From assembly GCA_030637365.1 (NCBI GenBank), contig DAOWGR010000108.1, positions 1-14,566 on the forward strand: a stretch of 14,566 nucleotides of DNA. Reading direction: 5' to 3'. This document shows positions 1 to 8,061 of the stretch, one piece after another (position 1 is the first letter of the stretch; every line of letters begins with the position of its first letter). A program made the position numbers and the translations under genes. This stretch comes from Elusimicrobiota bacterium (GTDB lineage: Bacteria; Elusimicrobiota; Elusimicrobia; Elusimicrobiales; UBA9959). The notes below the pieces were generated by a model that did no database searches, had not been told where the DNA came from, and saw only the letters and a list, made by a program, of their open reading frames with translations.

Positions 1-223
1 GATTGGTCATATGAAGCGAACCCATGACTCTCGCTCCTTTAAGAGGTTTTTTGGCCGCGAACTTTTTACGAATGGACATAAGCCCGGGCATCTCCTTTTC
101 GGCTATCTCTATTTCTTTGCGGCCATGCGGGGCCAAATTGATATCTTTAACTTTAAAATCGTTTTCCATAGCTGAATACTCCTCCCGAGCGTTATTTTCT
201 TTTGTTTTAGTCTGATTAGTCAT
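1..223 (-). CDS. ahcY: S-adenosylhomocysteinase (adenosylhomocysteinase), N-terminal part
   Basis: This cytosolic enzyme reversibly splits S-adenosylhomocysteine into adenosine and homocysteine, keeping the activated methyl cycle running. Only the first 74 codons lie in the window; the gene continues beyond base 1. After a charged, poorly conserved leader of about 22 residues, the translation reads FKVKDINLAPHGRKEIEIAE, then EMPGLMSIRKKF, then KPLKGARVMGSLHMT. These are the characteristic SAHH N-terminal blocks; the SLHMT motif (His71, Thr73) belongs to the substrate-binding region of the family. The start at 223 has a strong ribosome-binding site, AAAGGAG, at 237-231 on the minus strand. The gene is divergent from the M16 peptidase run. 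The leader before residue 23 is somewhat long and rich in Lys, Glu and Asn, so the true start could be Met19, but that Met has no better ribosome-binding site. Identification is firm. Confidence 0.93.
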   Translation of the reverse strand, partial: MTNQTKTKENNAREEYSAMENDFKVKDINLAPHGRKEIEIAEKEMPGLMSIRKKFAAKKPLKGARVMGSLHMTN

Positions 224-245
224 GGCGACACTCCTTTAAGTAATA

Positions 246-280
246 ATTATATTTGCTTTAAACCCTTAGACATTAGTATA
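246..280 (-). promoter_or_regulatory. candidate ahcY promoter (two alternative -10 boxes)
   Basis: Reading the minus strand, TATACT lies at 280-275 and a consensus TATAAT at 251-246. The first would start transcription near 268 and leave a leader of about 45 bases containing the AAAGGAG site. The second would put the start within the ribosome-binding site, which is less likely. No good -35 hexamer is seen for either. No S-adenosylhomocysteine riboswitch pattern was recognised in this leader. Confidence 0.35.
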
Positions 281-300
281 TCTTTTTTCTCACATTGAGA

Positions 301-333
301 AAACCTCTGCAACCCGCGGGGTTGCAAAGGTTT
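301..333. repeat. 33-base near-perfect inverted repeat with 3-base loop in divergent intergenic region
   Basis: Bases 301-315 (AAACCTcTGCAACCC) pair with 319-333 (GGGTTGCAaAGGTTT) around a GCG loop at 316-318. The stem has 14 pairs with one C/A mismatch (307/327). It lies between two divergent genes, so it cannot be a normal terminator for either. Its position between the candidate ahcY -10 boxes (246-280) and the M16 -10 box (359-364) would fit an operator or an intergenic palindromic repeat. The structure is directly visible; the role is not known. Confidence 0.7.
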
Positions 334-358
334 ATTCCAAGCGTTCGGCTTAATTTAA

Positions 359-364
359 TATAAT
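359..364 (+). promoter_or_regulatory. candidate -10 box for the M16 peptidase operon
   Basis: A consensus TATAAT lies 31 bases before the first ATG of the M16 operon. Transcription would start near 371, leaving a leader of about 24 bases that carries the GGAGG ribosome-binding site (386-390). The hexamer 17 bases upstream (336-341, TCCAAG) does not match a -35 consensus, so an activator or another sigma factor may be used, or the match may be chance. Confidence 0.4.
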
Positions 365-394
365 GGTTTGTTGTCACATAATTCCGGAGGATAA

Positions 395-1954
395 ATGAGA
401 TTATTTATTTTAATATTTGTAACGCTTTTGATGTGCGCAACCGCCTTACCCGCCAATGCCGCTAAAAATAAAGGAGATAAAATGAGCGAACTTGAGAAAA
501 TGGGAGCCATAGTGGAAAAAGACCCCAAACTGCCCAAAGTAATTTCTTATACTCTTAAAAACGGCCTTAAAATTTTAATGCTTGAAAAGCATTTTTCACC
601 GATAATTTCCTTCAATATGACTTTCAAAGCCGGAAATGTGGACAATGAACAAGGCAAAACCGGACTTGCCCATATGGCTGAACATATGGCTTTTAAAGGA
701 ACAAAAACCATTAATGCCTTAAACTATAAGAAAGAAAAAGTTTTACTGGAAAAAATTGAAGACACCAATCAAAAGCTTGCTCTGGAAAAAACCAAGAAAA
801 ACCGAAATGAAGAAAAAATAAAACAGCTTGAGAATGAGTTCAAAAAACTCCTGAAAGAGGCCGACAAATTTATTATAAAAAATGAATATATAAAGATATA
901 TAAAGAACTTGGCTCAAGCGGACTTAACGCGGGAACCGCGACGGACTTTACGACATATATGATATCTCTTCCCTCCAACAGGCTTGAAGACTGGATGATT
1001 ATTGAAAGCGACAGATTTAAAAATCCGGTTTTGAGAGAATTTTACATGGAACGCGCGGTGGTTATGGAAGAAAAAAGAATGGGAGAATCAGACCCGAATA
1101 AAGTTTTATGGGAGGCGTTGTTTTCGCACGCTTTTGTGGCCCATCCGTATAAAAACCCCACCATCGGCTGGAGCGACGATTTAAAAAAATACAGCGCGAC
1201 CGACGCCAAAAACTTTTTTTCAAAGTTTTACGCCCCCAATAACGCCACTTTGGCGATAGTCGGCGATATAAATCCCAAAGAGGTTATTAAACTCTCCGAA
1301 AAATATTTCAGTTCATGGAAAAGAAAAAAAATTCCGTCCACAAATTACACCAAAGAGCCCAAACAAAAAGCCGAAAAAAGAATAAATGTTTTCTTTAAGG
1401 CGCAACCCATGTTTAGAATGGGCTTTCATAATAACGGCTTTGACAGCGCGGATATGCCGGCCCTTATCGTATTAAGCGAAGTGCTCTCGGGCGGCAAAAC
1501 GGGAAGATTCTATAAAACCATGGTTGAGGGAAGAAAAATAGCTCTTTACGCGGGCTCCTATCATTCAACACCGGGAAACCGCTACCCTTCTTTATTTATC
1601 ATAGCGGCGGCGCCGAAAAAACCTCACACGCTCAAAGAAGTTGAAGATGCCGTAATGGACGAGATTGAAAAAGTAAAAAAAGAACCGCCGACCAAATGGG
1701 AAATGGACAGGATAATAAACAATTATGAAGCGGATTTAATAAAACAACTTGAATCCAATCATGGCATGGCTCAAAATTTGTCTTCAGGAGATCAGATTTT
1801 CGGCGATTGGAAAACAGATTGGATAATGTTGGAAAAAATAAAAGAGTTAAAACCCGAAGATATTTCCAAAGCGGCTCAAAAATATCTCACAAAAGAAAAT
1901 AAAACCATTGTATTCTTAAAAATGCCGGAAAAGAAGCAAAGGAGATTAAAATGA
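395..1954 (+). CDS. exported M16 family zinc peptidase, catalytic subunit
   Basis: Predicted periplasmic metallopeptidase of the M16 (pitrilysin/insulinase) family, 519 residues. Residues 1-22 form a signal peptide: Met-Arg-Leu, a hydrophobic core, then LPANAA as the likely cleavage region. The inverted zinc motif HxxEH is intact at His93-Met-Ala-Glu96-His97, followed by FKGT. The distal zinc ligand is most likely Glu226 in VVMEEKRM. Between them, residues about 112-165 form a Lys/Glu-rich helical insertion, so the spacing from His97 to Glu226 is 129 residues instead of about 76; some bacterial M16 proteins carry a similar insert. The C-terminal M16 domain (SGGKTGRFYKTM, then IALYAGSY) completes the fold. 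The start at 395 is supported by GGAGG four bases upstream and by the signal peptide. The stop overlaps the start of the partner gene by four bases (ATGA), suggesting coupled translation and a heterodimer. The natural substrate is unknown. Confidence 0.92.
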   Translation: MRLFILIFVTLLMCATALPANAAKNKGDKMSELEKMGAIVEKDPKLPKVISYTLKNGLKILMLEKHFSPIISFNMTFKAGNVDNEQGKTGLAHMAEHMAFKGTKTINALNYKKEKVLLEKIEDTNQKLALEKTKKNRNEEKIKQLENEFKKLLKEADKFIIKNEYIKIYKELGSSGLNAGTATDFTTYMISLPSNRLEDWMIIESDRFKNPVLREFYMERAVVMEEKRMGESDPNKVLWEALFSHAFVAHPYKNPTIGWSDDLKKYSATDAKNFFSKFYAPNNATLAIVGDINPKEVIKLSEKYFSSWKRKKIPSTNYTKEPKQKAEKRINVFFKAQPMFRMGFHNNGFDSADMPALIVLSEVLSGGKTGRFYKTMVEGRKIALYAGSYHSTPGNRYPSLFIIAAAPKKPHTLKEVEDAVMDEIEKVKKEPPTKWEMDRIINNYEADLIKQLESNHGMAQNLSSGDQIFGDWKTDWIMLEKIKELKPEDISKAAQKYLTKENKTIVFLKMPEKKQRRLK

Positions 1955-3363
1955 AAGAACATATCTTAAAAACCTTAATATTGGGTTCCTCTTTTTTGGT
2001 TTTTGCCTCCTCATTATACGCGGTAAAACCCAAACTTTCAAAATCAAAACCGTTGGATTTTTCTCCCCCGCAAGGCTCCCGGCATTTGCTTAAAAACGGA
2101 ATGACGGTTTATATATTACGAGACAATACCCTGCCGATAATAAATATTTCGGCAAAAATAAAAACGGGAGAGATTTATGACCCTAAAGATAAAATCGGAC
2201 TCGCCCAATTAACCGCCGCACTGTTAAAAGACGGCGGAACAATGAAATATAAACCTGAAGAAATAGATAAAATCTTGGAATTTTCAGGCGCGGCAATAAG
2301 CTCAAGAATGTTTATGGAAGAAGGCGAAGTATCCATGCGCTGCCTTTCCAAAGATTTTAAAAAGGTATTTGACATTTACGGCGATGTTTTAATGAATCCT
2401 TCTTTTAATAATGATAAAGTAAACCTCTTAAAAGACATGTCGTTGGAAATTATAAGAAGAAGAAATGACAATCCCGGTTCTCAAGCCCACAGAGAAGCCA
2501 TAAGAATGTTTTACGGCAAAAACCATCCTTATGGATGGAGAACGGAACCAACAACGATTAAAGCCATAAAAAAAGCGGATTTGAAAAACTTTCATTCAAA
2601 CTTTTATAAGCCGAATAATATGATTCTTGCCGTAAGCGGAGATTTTAAAAATGAAAAAGAAATATTAAAAAGCTTAAACAACGCTTTTTCCTCATGGAAG
2701 CAAAAAACGGTCAAATTCACGGCAATACCCGAGGTAAAAATTAAAAAAGAAAGAAAAATATATTTTATAGACAGAGACATCGCCCAAACTTATATAGTGC
2801 TTGTTCAAAAGGGGATTAAAAGACATAATCCGATAGAATTTTCTCTGAATGTCGCCAATCATATTCTGGGCGGCGGTGATTTCTCTTCAAGGCTTACGAC
2901 TGAAATAAGAACAAAAAGGGGGCTTGCCTACAGTGTTTACAGCTCTTTTGCCAAACGCCCCGATTATGGCTATGTCTTTGCCTATTGCGGCACAAAACCG
3001 GAAACCTATTCTCAAGCTCTTGAAGAAATGCTGAAACAATTTAAGCTGATGAAAGAAAAACCCGTAAGCGTTCAAGAATTGAATGTGGCCAAAAATTCCA
3101 TAATAAATTCTTTCGTTTTTAGATTTCCAACCCCGTTCAGTTTGATGGAAGAAAGAGCGGCTTATGAGCTTTACGGCTATAAAAAAGACTATTTGGATAA
3201 CTATACCGAACAAATATCAAAAATCACTCAAGCTGATGTTTTGGAAACTTCAAAAAAAATTCTTGCCCCTGAAACCGCCATGATATTTGTTATCGGCGAT
3301 TCAAAGAAATTTGACAAGCCGCTTTCTTCGTTCGGCGAAGTGATTGAATTAAAAGAGGATTAA
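1951..3363 (+). CDS. exported M16 family peptidase-like protein, non-catalytic partner subunit
   Basis: A 470-residue M16-fold protein with an N-terminal signal peptide (hydrophobic residues about 8-23, then LYA). The zinc motif is lost: where HxxEH is expected, the sequence is GLAQLTAALL, so the ligand positions are Gln86, Ala89 and Ala90. The second M16 domain keeps the hallmark of non-catalytic subunits, a glycine-rich block GGGDFSSRL (308-315) followed by TKRGLAYSVYS (321-331); this Arg/Tyr region helps bind substrate in paired M16 proteases. It follows the catalytic subunit with a four-base overlap. By analogy with known bacterial heterodimers, both probably assemble into one clam-shell protease in the periplasm. 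That pairing is inferred from gene order and complementary motif loss. Confidence 0.9.
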   Translation: MKEHILKTLILGSSFLVFASSLYAVKPKLSKSKPLDFSPPQGSRHLLKNGMTVYILRDNTLPIINISAKIKTGEIYDPKDKIGLAQLTAALLKDGGTMKYKPEEIDKILEFSGAAISSRMFMEEGEVSMRCLSKDFKKVFDIYGDVLMNPSFNNDKVNLLKDMSLEIIRRRNDNPGSQAHREAIRMFYGKNHPYGWRTEPTTIKAIKKADLKNFHSNFYKPNNMILAVSGDFKNEKEILKSLNNAFSSWKQKTVKFTAIPEVKIKKERKIYFIDRDIAQTYIVLVQKGIKRHNPIEFSLNVANHILGGGDFSSRLTTEIRTKRGLAYSVYSSFAKRPDYGYVFAYCGTKPETYSQALEEMLKQFKLMKEKPVSVQELNVAKNSIINSFVFRFPTPFSLMEERAAYELYGYKKDYLDNYTEQISKITQADVLETSKKILAPETAMIFVIGDSKKFDKPLSSFGEVIELKED

Positions 3364-3375
3364 TTAATAAGTTTA

Positions 3376-4461
3376 ATGCATAAAAACATACTTAAAATAC
3401 TAAAACTTCACAACAGAGTTTTGAACGCTCATTCATTTATTCCGACCACCCTCAATACTACCAAAGCGTTTTCTCCCGCCATAGTACAGCTTGAACTGAC
3501 GCACAGATGCAATCTTAATTGCGCGATGTGCTATCAATCCAGACAGTCCGATAATTCAAACGAACTCAGCGCGGAAAAATGGAAAAATCTTATAAATTCC
3601 CTGCCACGCTGGTCACTTATAACACTTACCGGAGGAGATCCTTTTGTCAGAAAAGATTTTGATGAGATACTCTCTTTCGCTCTTTCCAAAAACAAATGCA
3701 ATATCCTCACAAATGGCGAATTAATGACCGAAAGCCAAATAAATCAAATGGTTTCAGGCAAACTTATGATTATTGGAATTTCTTTGGATGGCGGCGCCAA
3801 TATACATAACAAAATACGCGGGAAAAAAAATCTTTTTGAAAAGGTCATTGAAAATATAAAAAAAATTCAGGCCGAAAAGAAAAAGAGAGGTTCAAAATTC
3901 CCGCTAATAGATATAAAAACCGTCATATTGAAAGAAAATTATAATGATATGGAAAGCCTGCTTAAATTAATTGATGAACTAAATGTGGATTTTTGGAGCC
4001 TTTCACTGCCAAAGATATCCGATACGCAATTCGGCAATGACTATACCGATAATATCAATGACATTTTTTCGGCGCAACCGCTTCAAACCTGTCTAAATCT
4101 TGAATCATCAGCCGAAAAATCATTAATAAATCAATTGGAAAAAATCAAGAACTATGCCGGCAAAACCGTTATAAGGTTTTATCCGTATAATATGCTCGAC
4201 AATGTCCCGGTTTCCAAACATATTAAAAACAGTTTATCCCCAAAAGAATTTTTACCGTGTAAAATCCCGTGGTCATTTGCTTGCGTGTCTCCGTCAGGAG
4301 ATGTTTTCCCGTGCCTTTCTTATAAAACGGGAAATATACTGGACACTCCTTTTAAAAAAATATGGAATGGCAAACAATTCAGGAACTTCCGTTCAAGACT
4401 TAATAAAAAAACTCTTAATAAATGTTGCCTGGGCTGTTGTTACTCGGTCTACAAGGATTAA
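3376..4461 (+). CDS. radical SAM protein with C-terminal SPASM-like domain
   Basis: A 361-residue radical SAM enzyme. The cluster motif CxxxCxxC is Cys45-Asn-Leu-Asn-Cys49-Ala-Met-Cys52 in ELTHRCNLNCAMCY, and the SAM-binding GGDP is at residues 86-89. The C-terminal region has the SPASM/twitch signature: Cys295 in FLPCKIPW, a 'SPSGDVFPC' block (Cys313), GNILDTPFKKIWNG, and a closing Cys350-Cys351-Leu-Gly-Cys354-Cys355. Such auxiliary iron-sulfur sites occur in enzymes that modify peptides or proteins, and also in tungsten-cofactor and sugar-modifying enzymes. It begins 12 bases after the M16 partner gene and ends 14 bases before a GT2 gene, so it is probably in the same transcript. No strong ribosome-binding site precedes the chosen ATG (upstream is AT-rich). 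The substrate is unknown; no obvious peptide precursor gene lies in the window. Confidence 0.87.
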   Translation: MHKNILKILKLHNRVLNAHSFIPTTLNTTKAFSPAIVQLELTHRCNLNCAMCYQSRQSDNSNELSAEKWKNLINSLPRWSLITLTGGDPFVRKDFDEILSFALSKNKCNILTNGELMTESQINQMVSGKLMIIGISLDGGANIHNKIRGKKNLFEKVIENIKKIQAEKKKRGSKFPLIDIKTVILKENYNDMESLLKLIDELNVDFWSLSLPKISDTQFGNDYTDNINDIFSAQPLQTCLNLESSAEKSLINQLEKIKNYAGKTVIRFYPYNMLDNVPVSKHIKNSLSPKEFLPCKIPWSFACVSPSGDVFPCLSYKTGNILDTPFKKIWNGKQFRNFRSRLNKKTLNKCCLGCCYSVYKD

Positions 4462-4475
4462 TCAAGGAGAAAAAG

Positions 4476-5333
4476 ATGGATGTAAGCATAATAATACCCG
4501 CGTATAATGAAGAAGAAGGCATAATCGGAGTAGTGGATGAAATAAATTCCGCAATGTCCAATAACGGTCACAATTATGAAATAATCGTAATAAATGACGG
4601 CTCAACGGATTTGACTCTTGAACAAGCAAAAAGAACAAAAGCAAAAGTCATAGACCACGGCATAAACCGGGGGTATGGACAATCGATAATAACCGGAATG
4701 GAAAATTCAAAATACGATATTATAGCCACTATGGACGCGGACAGTTCTTACGCCGCAACGGATATAATTAAACTTCTGCCATATACGCAAAAATTCGACA
4801 TGGTTATAGGCCAAAGAACCGGAAAAGAATATAAAGGAAAATTATTCAAATATCCGGCCAGAGCCGCATTTCGTTTTTTGGCTGAATACATATCCGGCGT
4901 CTCCATCCCCGATATAAATTCCGGAATCAGAATATTTAGAAAATCAATTTACAAGCTTCTGCCCAAAGCTCATGAATGCAAGGGTTTTTCATTCTCAACA
5001 ACAACAACCCTTTTGTTTTTGGCCGCGGGTTTTAGCTCGCTGTTTGTACCAGTTGAATACAGACATAGAAGCGGCATATCAAAAATAAATTATTTCAGGG
5101 ACACATTAAGAGCCTTGCAGATTCTGCTTGAAATAGGAATTCATTTCAATCCCATGAAGCTTATTCTTCCCATGTGCGCGTTGCCTTTGGCTATGGCCGT
5201 TTTTTTCGCGCTGATATTCACGGCAAATCAAAATGGTTTGTGGTTTATTTCGTCGCTATTGTCATTTTTCATGTCCATGATAACATTCGGCATAGGAATG
5301 ATATTGCTGCAAATAAAAGTATCAAGCAAATAG
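4476..5333 (+). CDS. family 2 glycosyltransferase, DPM-like, with two C-terminal membrane segments
   Basis: A 285-residue GT2 enzyme that likely transfers a sugar from a nucleotide donor to a polyprenyl phosphate or other membrane acceptor. The GT-A fold begins at once with MDVSIIIPAYNEE, then EIIVINDGSTD, then the metal-binding DxD in ATMDADSSY; DINSGIRIFRKS resembles DPM/DPG synthase-like proteins. Two hydrophobic stretches near the C terminus (about residues 228-246 and 253-275) anchor the protein in the inner membrane. The start at 4476 was chosen over an in-frame ATG at 4422, because it has AAGGAG at 4464-4469 and gives the family N-terminus directly, whereas 4422 would lie inside the upstream radical SAM gene. 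It ends eight bases from the stop of the converging radical SAM gene. The donor sugar and acceptor are not predictable here. Confidence 0.88.
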   Translation: MDVSIIIPAYNEEEGIIGVVDEINSAMSNNGHNYEIIVINDGSTDLTLEQAKRTKAKVIDHGINRGYGQSIITGMENSKYDIIATMDADSSYAATDIIKLLPYTQKFDMVIGQRTGKEYKGKLFKYPARAAFRFLAEYISGVSIPDINSGIRIFRKSIYKLLPKAHECKGFSFSTTTTLLFLAAGFSSLFVPVEYRHRSGISKINYFRDTLRALQILLEIGIHFNPMKLILPMCALPLAMAVFFALIFTANQNGLWFISSLLSFFMSMITFGIGMILLQIKVSSK

Positions 5334-5341
5334 GCCCTCTT

Positions 5342-6778
5342 TTATTTAAATAAGCCGGCCATGCCTTTTAAAGCGTACACGAATTTTTTAATATCCTGCC
5401 TGAGCAAGATAATTTCTTTAAGGTTGGCCAATATTACGGCGGGATTAAGATAATAGGAATTATAAGCGCTCTTAAGTATGGCCTGCATACGCTCTTTGCC
5501 TATAAGAGGATTTATATAAACCGGATTGGAAAAATCCCAAGCGTTAAAATCTTCCCAATCGGCATCCTCTCTGAGAATCCCCTTTTCTTTGCAAATTCCA
5601 TACAGTTCGGTTCCCGGATAAGGAACCGGTAAATAAAACATCGCGATGGGAGTTCCGATATCCCGGGCGTATCTGACGGTATTAAGAGCGTCAGCTTCTG
5701 TTTCATCCGGCAAACAAAGAATATAACTGGCGTATGTATAAAAACCCAAACTCATCGCGAGCTTAAGCGTATTGGTATTTCCCCGGACCGTTGTGCCTTT
5801 GTTTATAATGTCCAATGATTTTTGATTCCCCGATTCCACGCCAAAAAGTATTTCCCAGCATCCTGCCGATTTCATCAGCCTTAATAAAGATTCATCCACC
5901 GTATCCGTGCGGGAATTGCAAGCCCAGGGAAGACCGACTTTTTTTTCAATATATTTTCGGCAAAATTCGGTAAGCCACTGTTTATCCACGGTAAATGTAG
6001 AATCTAAAAATATAATGCCTTTCGCTCCATATTCATTTTTTAATGTAAATATTTCATCTATAATTCTATCCGGAGATTTATAACGAACCTTTTTACCGAA
6101 AACAACGCTTCCATTGCAAAATGAACATTTGAACGGACAGCCGCGGGAAGCGACTATGGAATAGGATGGAAATCTTTTGGTATATGTAATCTGGGCGATG
6201 TATTTATTCATCGGAAACAAATGGTATGGAGGGGTCGGCAAGTCGGCGGTTTGCAGAGTATTTTCAGGTGAAGGAGGATTAATAATTGTTTCGCCGCCTT
6301 TTTTTTTGAAAGCGACTCCGCCGATAGCCACCTCATCTTTCGCTCCGTTTTTCTCAATATGAGACATTAATCTTAAAAAAGGAACCTCTCCCTCCCCGAT
6401 AACAAGATAATCTATGGCATCCGTGGCATTCAATGTTTCAAAAGCCATAATGGTGGCGTGAACCCCGCCAATCACAGTAATGGTTTCAGGCTTAATCTTC
6501 TTTATAAATTCAAAAGTCTTTATGGTCTGATTTATTTGTAAAGTGGTTGAACTCATGGCGATAACTTTAAAATCATTTTTCATCAGATAGCGGCCATAAG
6601 CGTCAAAATCCATTCTCTCTATATTGGGCTCTATATATTTGACATCATACCCCTTGCCAGCAATATATCCGGCTATGGAAGCAATGCCGTAAGGAAATGT
6701 ATTATTACCGGCGCCTTTGGAAAATTTGCCGTAGGTTATACTTCTGCTTACCAGTGGTTCCTGAAAAAGTATTTTCAT
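5342..6778 (-). CDS. B12-binding-type radical SAM protein (BchE/HpnJ-like class)
   Basis: A 478-residue protein with an N-terminal cobalamin-binding-like Rossmann domain (about residues 1-145: MKILFQEP, YGIASIAGYIAGKGY, TVIGGVHAT, YLVIGEGE) followed by a radical SAM domain. The iron-sulfur motif is Cys214-Pro-Phe-Lys-Cys218-Ser-Phe-Cys221 in SRGCPFKCSFCNG, and later core elements include GIIFLDSTF, WEILFGVESG and YILCLPDET. The classical DxHxxG of base-off B12 proteins is absent, which is usual in this class. Members carry out methylations, cyclisations and other radical changes on lipids, cofactors and natural products, including hopanoid and bacteriochlorophyll steps. Its start overlaps the stop of the upstream glycosyltransferase gene (ATGA), so it is the last gene of a three-gene minus-strand run and converges on the GT2 gene. 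The specific reaction is unknown. Confidence 0.87.
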   Translation of the reverse strand: MKILFQEPLVSRSITYGKFSKGAGNNTFPYGIASIAGYIAGKGYDVKYIEPNIERMDFDAYGRYLMKNDFKVIAMSSTTLQINQTIKTFEFIKKIKPETITVIGGVHATIMAFETLNATDAIDYLVIGEGEVPFLRLMSHIEKNGAKDEVAIGGVAFKKKGGETIINPPSPENTLQTADLPTPPYHLFPMNKYIAQITYTKRFPSYSIVASRGCPFKCSFCNGSVVFGKKVRYKSPDRIIDEIFTLKNEYGAKGIIFLDSTFTVDKQWLTEFCRKYIEKKVGLPWACNSRTDTVDESLLRLMKSAGCWEILFGVESGNQKSLDIINKGTTVRGNTNTLKLAMSLGFYTYASYILCLPDETEADALNTVRYARDIGTPIAMFYLPVPYPGTELYGICKEKGILREDADWEDFNAWDFSNPVYINPLIGKERMQAILKSAYNSYYLNPAVILANLKEIILLRQDIKKFVYALKGMAGLFK

Positions 6779-8061
6779 GCGCTAAACCCGCTTTTGACAT
6801 CACGCGATTTTTCAATTCCCCCCATAAAATTTATTTTCTCACTCGCTTTTATTATGAAAACGGAACAAAAAATAAATATGTAAGGAAATATGGGAATAAA
6901 ATATCTCGGACACATATCAAATAAAATATGCATATTGAAATAAAGGAAAATAAGCGGCAGTATGGACCAATTTCTAAAAGATTTCAGAGAATAAATCATA
7001 CCCATAAAAGCCATAAGCATGAGAATGCCATGAAATAAAAGCAACGCTATGCGAAAAAAAATAGGAAAATATTCCTTCCGCGCGTAATATTCTCCAAAAG
7101 GCTTATTCACGCCAAAAATGGAGGAATGGCTTGAAATCCAATACTTCGGTATTCTTTTCAAAACCACGGCGGCATAATTCACAAGATTATTCTTTATCAT
7201 TTCAACGCCCTCTTTTTTTAATTGCCGGTCAAATTTTATATTGGGGTCAAGTCCTTGGGAGAATTCATTTGAAGTTTTAAATTTTTTCCATTTAGCGTGC
7301 GCTTCTTTCATTCCCTTATCATAGGTTGACCCTTCCGCCATACACCCTGTGGCATAAAGACATGTGGAACCACCGGTTGCCACCGGCAAAAAAACATTGA
7401 ATTGTTTATAATTGCGTATTGTCCACGGCAAAATAACAAAACCAAAAGCCAATGCGACCAATAAAATTTTTCTAATCGGTCGGCTAACGCCGGAAATCAG
7501 CAAAGCCATGAATATTCCCGCCGGAAACAATATCGTTGTGGGGCGAGTAAGAGTGGTTACGCCCAATGCGCAGCAAGAAAGTATCAGCCAATATTTCTTA
7601 TTGCCGTTCTCGCTCCTTATGAAAAACGATATTGCTAAAACAAACAAAAATGTAAATAAGGTTTCTGACAATAATAAACCGCTGTAAGCAATGGAAACAG
7701 GATAAAAACAATAAAGCCATGCGGCTAATAACCCGACCTTTTCACTGAATAATCTATTGCCAATGTCATAAACAAAAAAACATATCAGAGAACCCAGTAA
7801 AGCCTGCGCCAATGTCGCCATAAGCAAAGAATGTCCGAAAATGAAATAAATTATGCTCAAAAAAAATGGATACATCGGAGCCCTTATCGGAGTGGGCGTT
7901 CCGGACTGCAAAGAGAACCCGAAACCCTGTGTGATATTCCAAGCAATAATGTCATAACCCAAAGCGTCTCCAGCAAGCTCATGCAAAGGAAACCCGAAAG
8001 CGTATAGCGCCCTTAAAATCAGCGCGATTCCGCATATAATAATAATGGATTTTTTTTTCAT
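6775..8061 (-). CDS. polytopic PMT/ArnT-like glycosyltransferase (GT-C fold)
   Basis: A 428-residue integral membrane protein with about nine or ten hydrophobic segments, the first at residues 5-22. The first periplasmic loop carries the acidic motif AGDALGYD (Asp32, Asp37), the expected catalytic site of GT-C enzymes that use polyprenyl-phosphate sugars. Other family marks are RAPMYPFFLSIIY (60-72), SGLLLSETLF with Glu133, TRPTT and the ILPWTIRNYKQF block (210-221). A soluble Lys-rich stretch (about residues 245-290) follows. Such enzymes move a sugar from a lipid carrier to lipid A, glycan or protein in the periplasm. It overlaps both neighbours by four bases (ATGA), so it is probably co-translated with the thioesterase before it and the radical SAM gene after it. 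The DPM-like GT2 encoded on the converging strand could supply a lipid-linked sugar; this is inference. Confidence 0.85.
   Translation of the reverse strand: MKKKSIIIICGIALILRALYAFGFPLHELAGDALGYDIIAWNITQGFGFSLQSGTPTPIRAPMYPFFLSIIYFIFGHSLLMATLAQALLGSLICFFVYDIGNRLFSEKVGLLAAWLYCFYPVSIAYSGLLLSETLFTFLFVLAISFFIRSENGNKKYWLILSCCALGVTTLTRPTTILFPAGIFMALLISGVSRPIRKILLVALAFGFVILPWTIRNYKQFNVFLPVATGGSTCLYATGCMAEGSTYDKGMKEAHAKWKKFKTSNEFSQGLDPNIKFDRQLKKEGVEMIKNNLVNYAAVVLKRIPKYWISSHSSIFGVNKPFGEYYARKEYFPIFFRIALLLFHGILMLMAFMGMIYSLKSFRNWSILPLIFLYFNMHILFDMCPRYFIPIFPYIFIFCSVFIIKASEKINFMGGIEKSRDVKSGFSA

Noticed and set aside
24..215. Plus-strand open frame of 63 codons
   Set aside because: It lies antisense to the clear S-adenosylhomocysteinase N-terminus and has no family resemblance.
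224..300. S-adenosylhomocysteine riboswitch upstream of ahcY
   Set aside because: The leader is short and AT-rich and lacks the GC-rich conserved core of that riboswitch.
2887..3213. Minus-strand open frame of 108 codons
   Set aside because: Antisense to the C-terminal M16 domain of the partner subunit; its residues are rich in Phe, as expected from the complement of Lys/Glu codons.
4202..4507. Plus-strand frame overlapping the radical SAM and GT2 genes
   Set aside because: Out of frame with two well-supported genes and without recognisable motifs.
5334..5360. Terminator between the two convergent runs
   Set aside because: Only an AT-only palindrome (TTATTTAAATAA at 5342-5353) is present; it lacks a GC-rich stem, so no intrinsic terminator is claimed.
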